Below, piece by piece: positions 23,372-36,500 of a DNA stretch of 64,000 bases. The notes under the pieces were generated by a model. That model was not told where the DNA came from and did not search any database. It saw only the letters and a program-made list of their open reading frames with translations. Source of the stretch: Apostichopus japonicus (lineage: Eukaryota > Echinodermata > Holothuroidea > Aspidochirotida > Stichopodidae); assembly GCF_037975245.1 (NCBI RefSeq), contig NC_092563.1, forward strand, positions 26,600,960 to 26,664,959, written 5' to 3'. Both the position numbers and the translations under genes were made by a program. The number at the start of each line of letters is the position of its first letter. The stretch's first letter is position 1.

Positions 23372-26358
23372 CAGCCCTGGTGGAAATTCCAGTTGAACTT
23401 TTGAACTGGGTTCAACTGGAATTTTCTATACGGAAATTGGCCCAAATTTGAACTAGGTTGAACTGGGTGAACTGGGGTTCCCAATGTTTTACTGGGTTCA
23501 ACTATGTTTTACTGGGTTCAACTGGTTCAAGTTCAACTATGTTTTACTGGGTCCAACTATGTTTACTGGGTCCAACTGGTTCAACTATGTTTTACTGGGT
23601 CCAACTGGTTCAACTATGTTTTACTGGGTCCAACTGGTTCAACTATGTTTTAATGGGTCCAACTGGTTCAACTATGTTTTACTGGGTCAACTATGTTTTA
23701 CTGGGTCAACTGTTTTACTGGGTTCAACTGGGTCAACTATGTTTTGCTGGGTTAAACTGGGTGAACTATGTTTTACTTCTTATATTTTTAAATAGTTTGA
23801 ACTGGGATCCTCAACTGGTGTTATCTACACTTATATAACACCACACTATAAGAAGTTTTCATTTGTTAACGGTAGATCTATATTGTAAGTATTAAGGGTG
23901 TAAGCCACTGAAATAAATGTTTGTTCTTGATCAGAGAACTCTGGGTTTGGTGTGATGACCTAACACAGAGCAAGAAACATATAAAAATGGAGAAGTCAAC
24001 TGGATTGGATCAAAAGAAATTATAATTATGAATAACGAACAATGTACAGCTGATCTGGGCCCAGTCAAAGAATTAAATGAAACAACTTGCAGTCGTGAGG
24101 TGCGCACCCAAAATATAAAGAAATACGCTTAATTTAAAAGTCTGTTCTGGGTGAGTTGGCCTGCTGGTGACATCAAGTATTCTACGACCTCAGACCTTCC
24201 ACGACATCAGATATTCTACGACATCAGTATAGTTGAGCCCAATAAATGGTTTTATGAATGTCCGATCCCAGCAAAAAAGTATCCTTTAATTTATATGAAA
24301 TAGTGTTCCAGGGTATCCTTTCAGTAAAATAATGTCAACATCCTTTGTAGTAAAATAATGTCCTTTATGTATAGGTGATGGTGTCCTGGAATATCCTTTA
24401 TTGTAATACAATATCCTTTATAGTAAATAGTATCCTTTATAATAAATAGTGTCCCAGAGTGTCAGTTGAATATCACAACTTCCATAAAATAATAAGGTCT
24501 ACAGTAACTTGAACTATGTAAATTAAGGTTTAAAACAAACTATCCAGCCATTAAACTATCTTTCTCTTCTTTTACAACTGCCTTGCTCAGATACTCATAG
24601 CCAATTGCCAACTCCCTATACTGTACCCTCACAAAACTCCTTTGTTCCTAAAATATATACACACAGACCCCATTTCCTGTGAGGGCTATTTTCCAGGAAG
24701 AACAAGATAGTTGCCTAGCAACCCAGAAGAGAGAAAGTTTTTAATCAACCCTTTTGCTGCCACAAGACAACATACAAATGTACTGTACACATGTATAACC
24801 CTCTGTACAATGAGCACTGCACTAATAAACAAGTAAAACTATGTTACAAAACAAAACTATATGTAAGAGCTGACTATCTTACACTGTACAAATGAAGCCT
24901 CACTTGAAATTAGATTGATAGTTTAATTATATGTTCATAATGTTCAGTGTAGGGCATCCTCACATTTGTAGCATATACGTGTAATGCTGTTCACTTTACT
25001 AGGCTAATGACTTTTGCAAAGTATGTTAAATGCCAATAGGACACTTCATGTTTGAAACAACAATCAAGGCAATTGCGTAAATTTTGAAAACTGCTATTAT
25101 GTTTGCTAGTTGACGATAACTTTCCTTAAATCATGCGGCTAAATATAGGTGTTAACTTGAGTATAACTAGGTTAGGCCCCTATAAGCTAGGCAACTATAA
25201 CGTTGGGATATGTCTAACGTTAGTAATTGTACCATGTGATATACCTAGTAGGGAACCGGTTTGTTAGGCCTAGCCTATACTATAGTCCTAAGTCACTAGC
25301 CTATATACAAAGTTTCTTTTCAATTCAAATATTTATGATAAAGAGCACGTTTACAATCAATTATAATGTTACAATTATAAGTTAATAATATAAAGATACT
25401 GCAAGATCACAAAGGAGGGAACTTAGCCGCGGTAATAATTTAAAATTGTTTGCAAAATCGGTTACAAATGCGATTATTCTGAGAAGCTTCTGTTGCCGTA
25501 TGCGGATTCGGAATTTATAAATTTAGCGCTTACACAAAGGACAGATGTCAAAGTTCAAATTTAGTCGGATCATACTATTTTGCACTAGGAAGGCATTTTG
25601 CCTACCAATTGTTCAAATCGACGAACAAAGTATAACATTATTTTTTTCAAATTTATTATTTAGGAAATATTTCATATTTGTAATCATTGCGGTACAAAAA
25701 TGTAATCGTTTCATCATATTGTGATAAATTTGACAAAGATTTATTTTACACCCCTCATAAGTTGGCTAATTTAGCATTTTCAGTATATTACGATACGGTT
25801 ACTGCTTACGAACTTACATTATAATATTCTTGATAATTACGCCTAAAATAAAAGCAGTCAACATAGCCCAAACCCAGTTGAGCCAGTGTGAAACCTAGTT
25901 CAACCCCAACAGGGCAAGTTCACCAGTGAACATAGTTCAAACCTAGTTGGGCTTATGCAAACCAGTGAAACCTAGTTAAACCCCAGCTGGGTCAGTTCAC
26001 CAGCCAATAGTCCAAACCCAGTTGGGCAGTGCAAAACCAGTTGAAACCTAGTTCAACCCCAACAGGGAAAGTTCACCAGTCAACATTGTTCAAACCCAGT
26101 TGGGCTAGTGCAAAAACCAGTGAAACCTAGTTGGAGCCCAACTGGATCAGTTCAAACATAGTTCAAACTCAGTTGGGCCTGAACAAACCCAGTTGAACAT
26201 TGTGTAAACCCAGTTGAACCTAGCTCATGTTCAGCATAGCCCAGTTGGAACCCAGTAAGACCCAGTTAAACACAGTTAAAAACCAGTTAAACATAGTAGG
26301 CCCTAGTAGAACCTAGTTGATTTTTTAACTGGGTTCTACTGGAATTTCTACCAGGGAG
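23372..26358. mobile_element. 3 kb element with repeat-array inverted ends, TA-flanked
   Basis: Left end CAGCCCTGGTGGAAATTCC and right end, inverted, CTCCCTGGTAGAAATTCC, each bounded by TA. The left arm (to about 23830) is a tandem array of GTTCAACTATGTTTTACTGG units; the right arm (from about 25860) is the same motif inverted (AACCCAGTTGGG, AACCTAGTTCAACCC). The core 23830-25860 has no gene; it holds a short array of TATCCTTTATAGTAAA-like units at 24270-24450. The open frames at 23458-23838 are just the array read through. Confidence 0.55.
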
Positions 26359-27537
26359 TATTCAAGCTCAAATCATGTATTACACTGTGCTCGTGTTTAT
26401 TTTCAATTATTCGCGCTCCTTGTCAGGTGACTTGACGTGATGTATCTTCCTTCACATGTCAATCATCATCGAAATCGGGAAGAAGTCCATGTAATTGCTG
26501 CTAGAAACTGGTAAAAGTCGAAGGAAATTGGTATATGTCGATTCAAATCGGTATATGTCGATTCCTCACGATTTGAAACTGATGGCCCGCAATGCCGGCG
26601 ATGGCCATGATCAGAGCAGGGGGTTGTTTCCATAACAACTCCCTGATCAGAGTGAAAACTCGGAGCACGGCTCCTGCTTAATTATTTTGAGTAAAACAGA
26701 CCATAGCAGTTTAGAAATGTTGAGTAAAGAGAAAGATAAGAAACACGTAATTTGGAAGCTTTTCAGGAGTACTGGAAACTACTTAGTAAAAAGATGGGAG
26801 ATTGCTTCAGACCTGGCAAACCCACCCTGCCGGGATGTACCCTTACGCTAAAAAAATGTTCCTGGTCACTGGGCTGTTCCCCAGAGGAGAACCGGCGATG
26901 GCGAAACTGCTATATAGGCCTACAACATGATATACGAATGCCCAGATTGAATGTGAAGGAAATTGAGAGCAAACCATCTCCAGAGTAGCACATGACATAT
27001 AGTGTGGTTGAATGTATCATACTTGTTTTGTTTTTTTGGCAGCATTAATTCATTTCCATGTTTCAGAATATCTTCTGGTTAGTTCGGAAAGATATGCAGA
27101 CAACCACGAGCATTTCAGTGTTTCAATAAACTTGGCTTCTTTAAATTTCAAGATTTTACGCCAGGTCCACAAAAGAGAATTGAATCTGAGAAGGGTAGGG
27201 TAGGGTTCACTGGGCATTAATTGGGACATGTACCGTACCACATTATTACCTAACCAAAGCTTCCCGACAAAATGAATTCTCAAAGCACATTTACAAAACG
27301 GTTTATGAATCGGTTTACATTTCACAAAAGTGAGCGAACGTGTTCCCCTGTCGATTCCCCGATACCTATTCACCTATCAGGCCAATATACCCTGCCCCGT
27401 CCCATCGTCCTGAGATTATTCTTGACAGTAACGCGTCCACGTACATTTTGGCTTGCCGTAGCCGTACAAGAGCGCTATCACAAGTCTGGTAGCTAACTTA
27501 AACCCAACAACGTGTGTTTCGTATTTCGCAATGTAAA
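26359..27537. other. Upstream region of BOP1
   Basis: Holds a 28 bp palindromic insertion at 26617-26644 and short chance frames, but no gene I recognise. The BOP1 promoter should lie toward the right end; I see no TATA box in a convincing position. Confidence 0.35.
26617..26644. mobile_element. 28 bp palindromic insertion with 8 bp target duplication
   Basis: CAGGGGGTTGTTTCC plus its complementary half, flanked on both sides by GATCAGAG (26609-26616 and 26645-26652). Same motif as 10236 and 15873. Confidence 0.55.
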
Positions 27538-30500
27538 ATGGCTGCCACCGCGAAACGAAAGCTCGCACGTGAGAATAAGGAGTTAGAAAACCAGGTACGA
27601 TGGTTTTGTGAACCGAAGAATTTTTTTCTTACAAGCAGTTGTGGTTTTCAAAGTGACGTTAACACCCAAAATAATTTGTTAGCAAAAGACGTCTTAATTG
27701 CGGGTTATTAGTACTCGTAGCTGACGGTTCTTGCTTCTAGCATTGCTGTATGCTACACTAGTACTAAAAACATGCCTGCTGCAGCCTGTATACAGTATCG
27801 GTAACACAAATTACAGCAGTTAGGCTAGTGCCGTTTGCTAGGCATTTATAAATTGTATCATTGTGTATTACTTTTACCGCTCTAGATGTTATTCGCATGA
27901 ATCCTAATGCAGTTAAAGCCCCTTGCCAGCTACACAAAGTTTAGAATGCCTAATGGCATTACTGGAACTTGGACATATTGTGTACCATGTACTGTAGGCC
28001 TAGTCCTATGGCCCTAACTAAGCTTGGCCGATAGGACCAAGGCTAGGCTTAGGCTATAGTCTGGCTATGCTTCAGTAGCTTTACCTATTCCACAGGGACC
28101 TTGTTACACAATGTATTCATCAAAGTTTTCGTCAAAGTTGCAATGAATTGGGAGGAAATATATGTATCTTTACAAAAAACAAATAGATGCAAAGTAAAAG
28201 CAATTATTCGTACAATGTATTGTTAGATGCCACATGTAAACCAAGAAACTGTTCACGATACAATTGTAGTATCATGGGCCTAACTTTAGAGTCCGTACCA
28301 TATGAATGGGGAAGCTTACTAGGGGCTAAGAATTAGGGTTAGGAAGTAGGGAATAGGGTTAGGGGTTAGGAAGTAGGGTTAATAAGTAGCAAGGGCGTAG
28401 GAACCGGGGGGGCGGAAGTATCATTCCGCCCCCCGCTCCGCAAGTCAGAAAACCCCTTTTTCATTTCCAAATGAGAAAAAAATCTCATTTGGAGCATCAA
28501 ATTGCATTTAAGGCCAGGTGAAAATGCAAAATTCTTTACAAAATGGAGTGGGAGTTGAAGTGTGCTATATTGCACCAAATTGCATCTGAGGCCACCTGGA
28601 AATGCAAAAAAATTCCAAAGGGGAGGGGGACACCCCCTCCCCTTAGACCCCTCCCCCAGCCCGGCCATCAGTCTTCAGCCCCCCTCCCCACTCAAAAGTA
28701 CCTTCCTACGCCACTGGGAAGTAGTGAATAGGGGTTAGGGTTAGGGGTTAGAAATGGTACGGATTCTAAATTAGTACCGTATAATGTTGCCTATTACTTT
28801 TCCCTTAGTTTCTCACAACACCTCTGATTTTAGCATCATAAAATTACCATCAGATTATCAGATATGTTTTAGCAATGCATACTGTTTCAACCATTTTAGC
28901 CTAAAAGAATTTTAGCCATTGCCAATGAAAGTTGTTACATTTGGATAGTAGTCATTACTGTTTATTGTGAGTTGAAGCTGTTAAATAAATGAAATTTCTG
29001 CTTGGATAATGAATGTCTTGCTTTGTTAATTTTGCAGTTAAACCTGTTTACCGATGCCCCTCCAGACCAAGATGAAGGTGGAACTGAATCATCTGATGAT
29101 GATGTTATCTTTGAAAACTTAGCTGGCATGGATGACGACTCCAGCTCAGAGGAAGAAAGCCTGCCATCAGGATTGTCGGATCTCTCAGACAATGATGACA
29201 TCGGTGATATCATTACTTTGAAAGATGATTCCGATAGTGAGGATGACGGAAGCATTGGAGACGATGAAGATGGAGATGATGAAAATAATGGGGTCAGTGA
29301 TGAAGAAGTTGAAGATGAACCAAACACAGTGAAGGACTCCAAAAAAGCAGAAAGAAAAGGCAAATTAGCTGCTGCTGCTGCTGGAAAGAAGGATAAATCT
29401 GAACGTGAAGAGAATGCTAAAGTGAGTTATATTGTTGTTTGCATTCGTACAAGCCAACACTGTGTGGTTACAGATCTTTCCCTGCCACAGGGAAGAGCAT
29501 CAAAAACACTATAACAAATTTCAAAGTTTCTTATTAATCGTTTACACAAAACTGAAGACGATTTCCAATCGCCCAAATTAGCAGCAAAATCATAATTCAG
29601 TTTCTCAAGAGAATCTAATCCAGAAATTTCAACATTCAAACAATTGACATCTTTGCAATAAAAATTTTCCAAACTGTAAAATGCTCCACACAAACTAGAC
29701 AGCAGTAGTTCATGACAGCAACATTTGTTATTAAAGAAAAGGTGTTGTACTGAAATATTGAGGGAGACGTTCTGGCGTTACGATTATTAAGCTAATCATG
29801 TTATCTGTGATGATGCAATGTGAAGCCAGAAATGTAACTACAAGTGAATCTCATTAGCCATTTAATGAATAAACTTTTTGTGTCACCAAAACTGATGTTG
29901 TTCAAGGTTAGCGTTTTACGCCTAAATAAGTTGTTTTCATGACCACAGATTACATACTTACCACCAAAATATAGTTCTGTCATGGGTAAAACCTAAATGC
30001 AGTGTTACCTAAATATTGTTATGACCAAAAATTCAACACAATCTTCACTAAAAACTCACTGATCAACGATATTCTTGCACTAAACATTCCATTGTTTTGC
30101 AATATTATTTTAAAGTTTAGTCGATCTGTAATTTGTATTGTCGTCCTCCTACTCCTAGGCTCGGTAACGATGCCAATATTTTTAAATATTGTTCTTTAGC
30201 CTGCCCCCCCCCCCTTTGACATATAATTAGTTATGTTACAATATGCATGTGTACATGATTTGGCAGTGATATACGAGATACATGTACAGTATGCATAAAC
30301 AATAAATGTAAGGACTAAGCTGCATTTGGCCCCTTTTTTTACAACATATCGTTGAAATTCTAATAATACTTCATTGGTGAAATAATGAGCCATCCCTTCA
30401 TTACGAATAAACGTCAAAAGAGTGGGCTAGGCATTGGTAATCTTACAGTATGACTTTTCAGTGTAAAATCAATTATCATTACATGCAAAAGACATTTTAT

Positions 30501-33500
30501 TAAAATCATGATTGTTACAACAGCAATTTTGAAAGTTACAACCAATTCTTTCTGTCCGTCCAAAAATTTAAAAAAATGTTCCCCCAAGAAGTTAAAACTG
30601 TTTTTCTGTTGTTGACAAAACACGATGCCTGATGTTGGTCACTTATCTGCTGCTCTATAGTAGGGTAGCATTGCTTAATGGCAACCACTATAAATAAGCA
30701 TTAACTCAATTGAAATAAGAAAGACTTATTTATAGCAAGAAAAGAAAGAAGAAGATTGCCATTTAGAAAGTAGAAAGGCAGCATCGCTTCCAGGGTATAA
30801 TTTATCCAGTATCGCATTGCAAAGTGCTACGCAAAATGGGCAAATTGCTATATAAATGCAAAGCAGATATTTGTACACAGTAACCATAATACTTTGTACA
30901 GTAAGAGACAAAAGTTCAGGGCTATCCAAACTGCTATGCAAAATTTAAACACTAAATTATTCGCTGGGTTGATTGAAGCCATTGTTAACCACCTTTTTTT
31001 TTTTCCAACTTTTTTTTCAATAAACTTTATAAGTTGGTCAGTTTTTGAAATTTTCTGTGCAAATGTTACTCACATGGTGCTTTAAGAGTAACTGCTCTGT
31101 TACAAATATCAGACGCTACTTTGTTAACCACAGTTATGTTAGTGACGAGAATTAAAGCAAGAACGAAACTACGAAAGGTGGATGGATATTTTTTTGCAAG
31201 AATTTATGTTGGCATGTCACTTATATTATATACACAAAAGCCAGTCACTGGTTTCTTTGTAAGTAACTGTTTGTGGAATTGCGTTTCAGACCGAAGAGAC
31301 CAAAACGATGAAGAAACGTGAGTGGAAAGAACGAGAGCAGAACCGGAAGAAAAGGGAGAAAGAACTGAACATGCTGAACGAGAAAAAGAAAGCGCTAGAG
31401 GAGGAGAGGAAGATATCGGAGAGCAAGGAAGGAGGACAGGGTGGCCCCTCGGGTGGAACGAGCAGCGAGAAACCAGCCGATGAATACGAGTATGATTCAT
31501 CGGATGAAGAGGTAGTTATAAGTCTCATGGATTTCTTCAGACAAGATTGTGGAATTTTGCCAGTTTATCTCTCTTTTAGTACATTTCTAAGCACTTTTTA
31601 ACAGTCCTCATGCATAAGCTCTGTCTTTACAGTTAGTAAGGTTGCTCTAGTGACGCAGATGTGGGATGTATCTCCAATGATTTAGAAAAGCAGCAAAAGA
31701 TGACATTTAACTATGTAAACCATGCTTATGTATATATTCCTTCCACTATTTGATATGATTATATATATAATTTATATTCAATTCATACATCTTCAGTTTG
31801 ACACACTCTGTCCTTCTTTTATAGTTTAACCGTACCATGCTTAGTGTTTACAAGCACAAAATGAGGTAATATTTTTAGTTATTGTAAATACAAAACTTAA
31901 AGCAGACTGGCTTTATGAGCAAGGATCACGTCATTAGCTGCCTATCAGTTTTAATAGTCAATTATTCATACCTTTACAGGATATCAGAAATACTGTAGGC
32001 AACGTTCCAATGGAGTGGTACAGAGGATTTGATCACATTGGTTACAATGTCAGAGGGGAGAAAATAATCAAACCGCCGACGCGAGATGAGCTGGACGAGT
32101 TTCTGAGCAAAGTGGATAATCCAGACTACTGGTAGGTTGGAACAACTGCACATTTCACATTTGATATTGAATGCCAAATAAAATCATATAAATATGTAAA
32201 TCAGTGGCGCCCAGGTATAAAAGTTAGAGAAGTACCTTCTTGTAACCGAATGTAACTGTTTCAACAGGCGTACAGTATTCGACAAGAAGAACGGTGAAGA
32301 CATTGTGCTGACAGACGACGACTTGGACGTCATACAGAGGATACAGAGAGGGCGCTATCCAGAGCCTTCGGTGGAAGCCTACCCAGACTACATTGACTTC
32401 TTCACCTACGAGAAGATGATCCACCCTCTCACCAGGAGACCAGAACACAAGAGGAGCTTTATTCCATCTATGAGCGACAAAGCAAAGGTCAGTGAAAGAA
32501 CTTGTGAACAGACCTTGAAAGAAAAAAATATGGTGCTTTAAAATACAGCTGTTCATGACAGGATTGAATATAGACACTAAATTGGAATGATCTTACAGTA
32601 GTTAGAATCTTTCTCAGCTTGAAGTATTATAAGAACAAATTTAAAGAATTCATTGCATAGCATTTTACTTCAGAACAGATACTATTTATCGAATAATAAC
32701 AAAGGGTCATTCTGTATGAATTATGAAATGAGACAAATTACTATTTTATTGTCTAAGGTTTCAAGATACCTGATCGCAATGAAGAGAGGATTAATGAAAC
32801 CAAGCTGGGAGCAGGACGAAGGGAAGAAAGGGGATGAAATTGGCGTCTTCTACGACATCTGGTCTTCAGATGCTAATGCACCCGTTACGAAGAGACCCAT
32901 GTCTCACATCGCAGCACCCAAAGTCAAATGGCCTGGACACGCCCAGTCCTACAGACCTCCCCCAGAATACCTGCTCTCAGAGGAAGAGGTGAGCAACGTA
33001 TAAAAGACCCGTCCTTGTATTATTTATCAAGTAGCGTGTCGAGACAGGGATATTCTGACTTTTTTGCTTGCGGTCATGAAAATTGACAAATGGATTGTCT
33101 GATATTTATGCGTGTTATATATTCAGACAGCTAAAGGTGACGTTAGTCAGTCCAGCAGACAGTCTGGAAGTCTGGATGCTCTATTTCTTTTGCCAGTGTT
33201 TTTTTAATGTGGACAACAATTTGAGTGTCTCGTCTGCCTGCTGTTGGTTCGATTACTCTGGATACAGAACAACCAAATGTGTTGGAAAGAAACAGATGGA
33301 AAGACGATTAGAGTGTTGTACCCTTCCACCAGGATCTCTTAATTAAAACAGAAGTTAGACACATTCACAATGAATGTGTTATTCAGGCAAAGATTCAGGA
33401 AATAGAGAAATGATTTAGTGATTTCTGTAAACACGGTGTCTCTAATGGACTGAATAATCAAACTGGGCTGTGTCGTCATGATATCTCATGTGTCCATCTA

Positions 33501-36500
33501 CCAAAGTTCACCCACACAGCGCATCGTATAAGTGGATAGATTTGAAATACACAGTCCAAGAATTTCACATTCTGGAAACATACGTCAGGACATCTTCTAT
33601 GCCAAATTTTAAGGTTCTCATTCCCTTCCTATTACTTTTCTGATATATTATATCACTAATGTGCATATATTTATGGTATTTTTGTTTTTTTATAAAGTAC
33701 CACAAGATTCCTTTAGTCAAGATGTTTTATCTCTCTGTTGAATGTTTGTAGAAAGTTATCGCCAAGGCGAAGGAAGAATACTCGGGCAGACCACGGTTCA
33801 TACCGGAGAAGTACGATAGCCTACGTGTGGTCCCGTTCTATAAAAAGTACTTCAACGACAGGTTCAATAGATGTCTGGATCTTTACCTCTGTCCAAGAAA
33901 GAAAAAATTAAGGGTAAGTCCAGATGTATTAAGAATGAAACATAAACAATTCCAATTGTTTTTACAGTGACTCTTATTTCTGATCGTCTTTCCTGCTTAA
34001 TCTGCCTTGCTTTATTCATTGACAAAATTATTTTACAGATCAACTCTGTTATTTTGTTTGTGTCAATATTTTTACATGTTGTTTGTTTATTATGGCTTTA
34101 TCAACACAGTGTTTTCCTACAATGACATGTATTTTGTCACAGGTTCTCATTTAACTCAGCCAAGACTTCCTTTTGTTTTTCAGCAAGTCCCACATTTTGG
34201 GCATTTTTTATGTCCTTTGTCTTAAATAGCCGAGTGTCTCATGTCGTCTTCTCCTCCGAGATATTTGACCACCATAGTGTTACCGTGTGGTATTGTGTCA
34301 ATCGCCATTTCATTTTGGTTTATAAATCAGTTTCCTTCAAGTCTTTTATGTCTTCTCATCTCAGAATCAATTGGAGGCCGAGGATCTTCTCCCAAAACTT
34401 CCCAAGCCCAAGGACCTTCAGCCTTTCCCTACGACTCTGGCCCTTCTCTACGCTGGCCACACCAGCTATGTGAGATCCATATCTGTGGACCCGAGTGGAC
34501 AGTGGTTAGCATCAGGTATACCTTGCTGTTTTTATTTCTTCTTCCTTGTCTAAGATTACAGTAACTACTGTATGTAATTGAACCCTGTAATCTATTGAAT
34601 TGAATACTTATGAATGTTGTTACACCCAGCTGAATTATTATTATAATTATCTTTTATTTAAGGATAGAGAAAACTTATTTTGACTTTTTCATATAATTAG
34701 TTACGTTACAATATGCATGTGTATGTGATTTGGCAGTGCTGTACACTGATACATACACAGTACTCTTTCAGAGCAGACTCGTTAACTGCTCAAATCTTAA
34801 TGAACATTGTGGTGGTATTGTTATTACGACAATGAGATTGTCTAAGTATATTTCTGTACCAATCGACAACCCGATTTTAACTTCAGTATTTTGAAAATTA
34901 TTTTCATCCCCAAACATAAATTTCTTGATTTTATCGTACTTGTGCAACCCCACGACAGGTTCTGATGACAAGACTGTTCGATTCTGGGAGGTGGCAACGG
35001 GTCGGTGTCTTCAGATTGTGGAGGTGGACGGTCCTGTGGAGTGCGTGGCTTGGTCCCCTAACCCTATCATCTCTCTGGTAGTGTTTAGTGTCGGGGAAAA
35101 GATTCACGTTTTCAATCCAAAACTCGGTGACAAGCTCATCGTTTCTGGAACGGACCAGTTACTGGAGGATTACAAGAAACCAGAAGAAGTGAAGACGTCT
35201 CCCTTGGTTGAATGGGAGGCTTCTGAGGGTGACAGCTTTGAGCAAGGGTTTAGACTCACTCTCAAACATTTCAAGGTTAGTCTCCACACTGCCCTCTAAG
35301 TAGGAAGTTACATTTTACAGCTTCTGAGGGTAACAGCTTCGAGCAAGGGTTTAGACTCACTCTCAAACATTTTCAAGGTTGGTCTCCACATTGCCTCTAA
35401 GTAGGATGTTACTTTTTACATTATATATGTAATCGTATTATATTACATCAGGAATTTCAAAATATATCAAACTCAAAAATGACGTAAGAGATATGTCAAG
35501 AGATGTTTCAGATTTAACCCGTTCTCGATTGTGTGTGGTAACCATAGGTTGTATAAACAATGCATTCAAACAATGCATCATTAATACCCAACTGCTAAAT
35601 TCAGAAGGCAGTGGAAATAATACGATGCACTTACTATGGAAACCTGATGGGACTCTGTAAAAAAAACAAAGGTTTCGCCGTCAAGAACTTTTCTCAAACA
35701 CTGCGGAGAGATGATTGAATTGATTTGATTTTTATGATTCCCTACAGCCTGTGAGACAGATCAGCTGGCATGGAAAGGGAGATTACTTTGCAGTGGTGAT
35801 ACCGACTGGACAGCGGTCATCTGTTATGATCCACCAGCTCTCAAAGAGGCGGTCACAAAATCCATTTAGGAAATCAAAGGGTTTGGTACAGTGCACTGCC
35901 TTCCATCCCACAAGGCCCTTCTTCTTTGTCGCTGTAAGTAAAACAAGTTTTCATATTGTATTTATAAGATATATCTCTTTACTATTCAAAACAAGAGTTA
36001 TATATATATTTTTTTTTAAACTTATGTTTTGGCTATTAAAAAGGAGTGTTTACTTACTGTCCAGCTTGGTGTTAATTATAAACAGTAGAATAATGTTTTC
36101 AAATGCTTTTCACTTGTTTAGTGCAAGGGTTCAGTTTTTGTTTTCATGGATGGTAAGACAATTTCTGTTCCTTGAGTGATTGGTTTGTGGCATTCTCTTT
36201 AATGTATTCTCCAATTTTTTTTCTTTATGGTAGCCCATTTTTTAAAATCCAAATATATACTTTGTGATAAATGTACAACAACTGAGTGAATAAATTGATT
36301 TTGATGAAATGGTGGACAAACATGCAGAGAGATTGACCGACTGACTCTGAAGTAGCTGGATGGGTAATGGATTCACGAGCAGATCACTGACTGAGTATTT
36401 ATGAAAGTAACCGAATGATCATGCTATGTTATGGACTGACTAATTTGCCTTGATAAGCTAAATGATTGATTGATTGATTAATTTTCAGACTCAGAGGCAT

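Noticed and set aside
23458-23838. 126-codon frame rich in Tyr, Val, Gly, Leu, Ser
   Set aside because: It is read-through of the GTTCAACT…ACTGGG array in the arm of a mobile element.
26752-26988. 78-codon frame upstream of BOP1
   Set aside because: No family resemblance and no splice or promoter context; treated as chance.
36119-36179. Extra BOP1 exon reading GSVFVFMDG
   Set aside because: BOP1 proteins run directly from FFFVA to [10 protein letters not shown], so exon 10 joins exon 11 without it.
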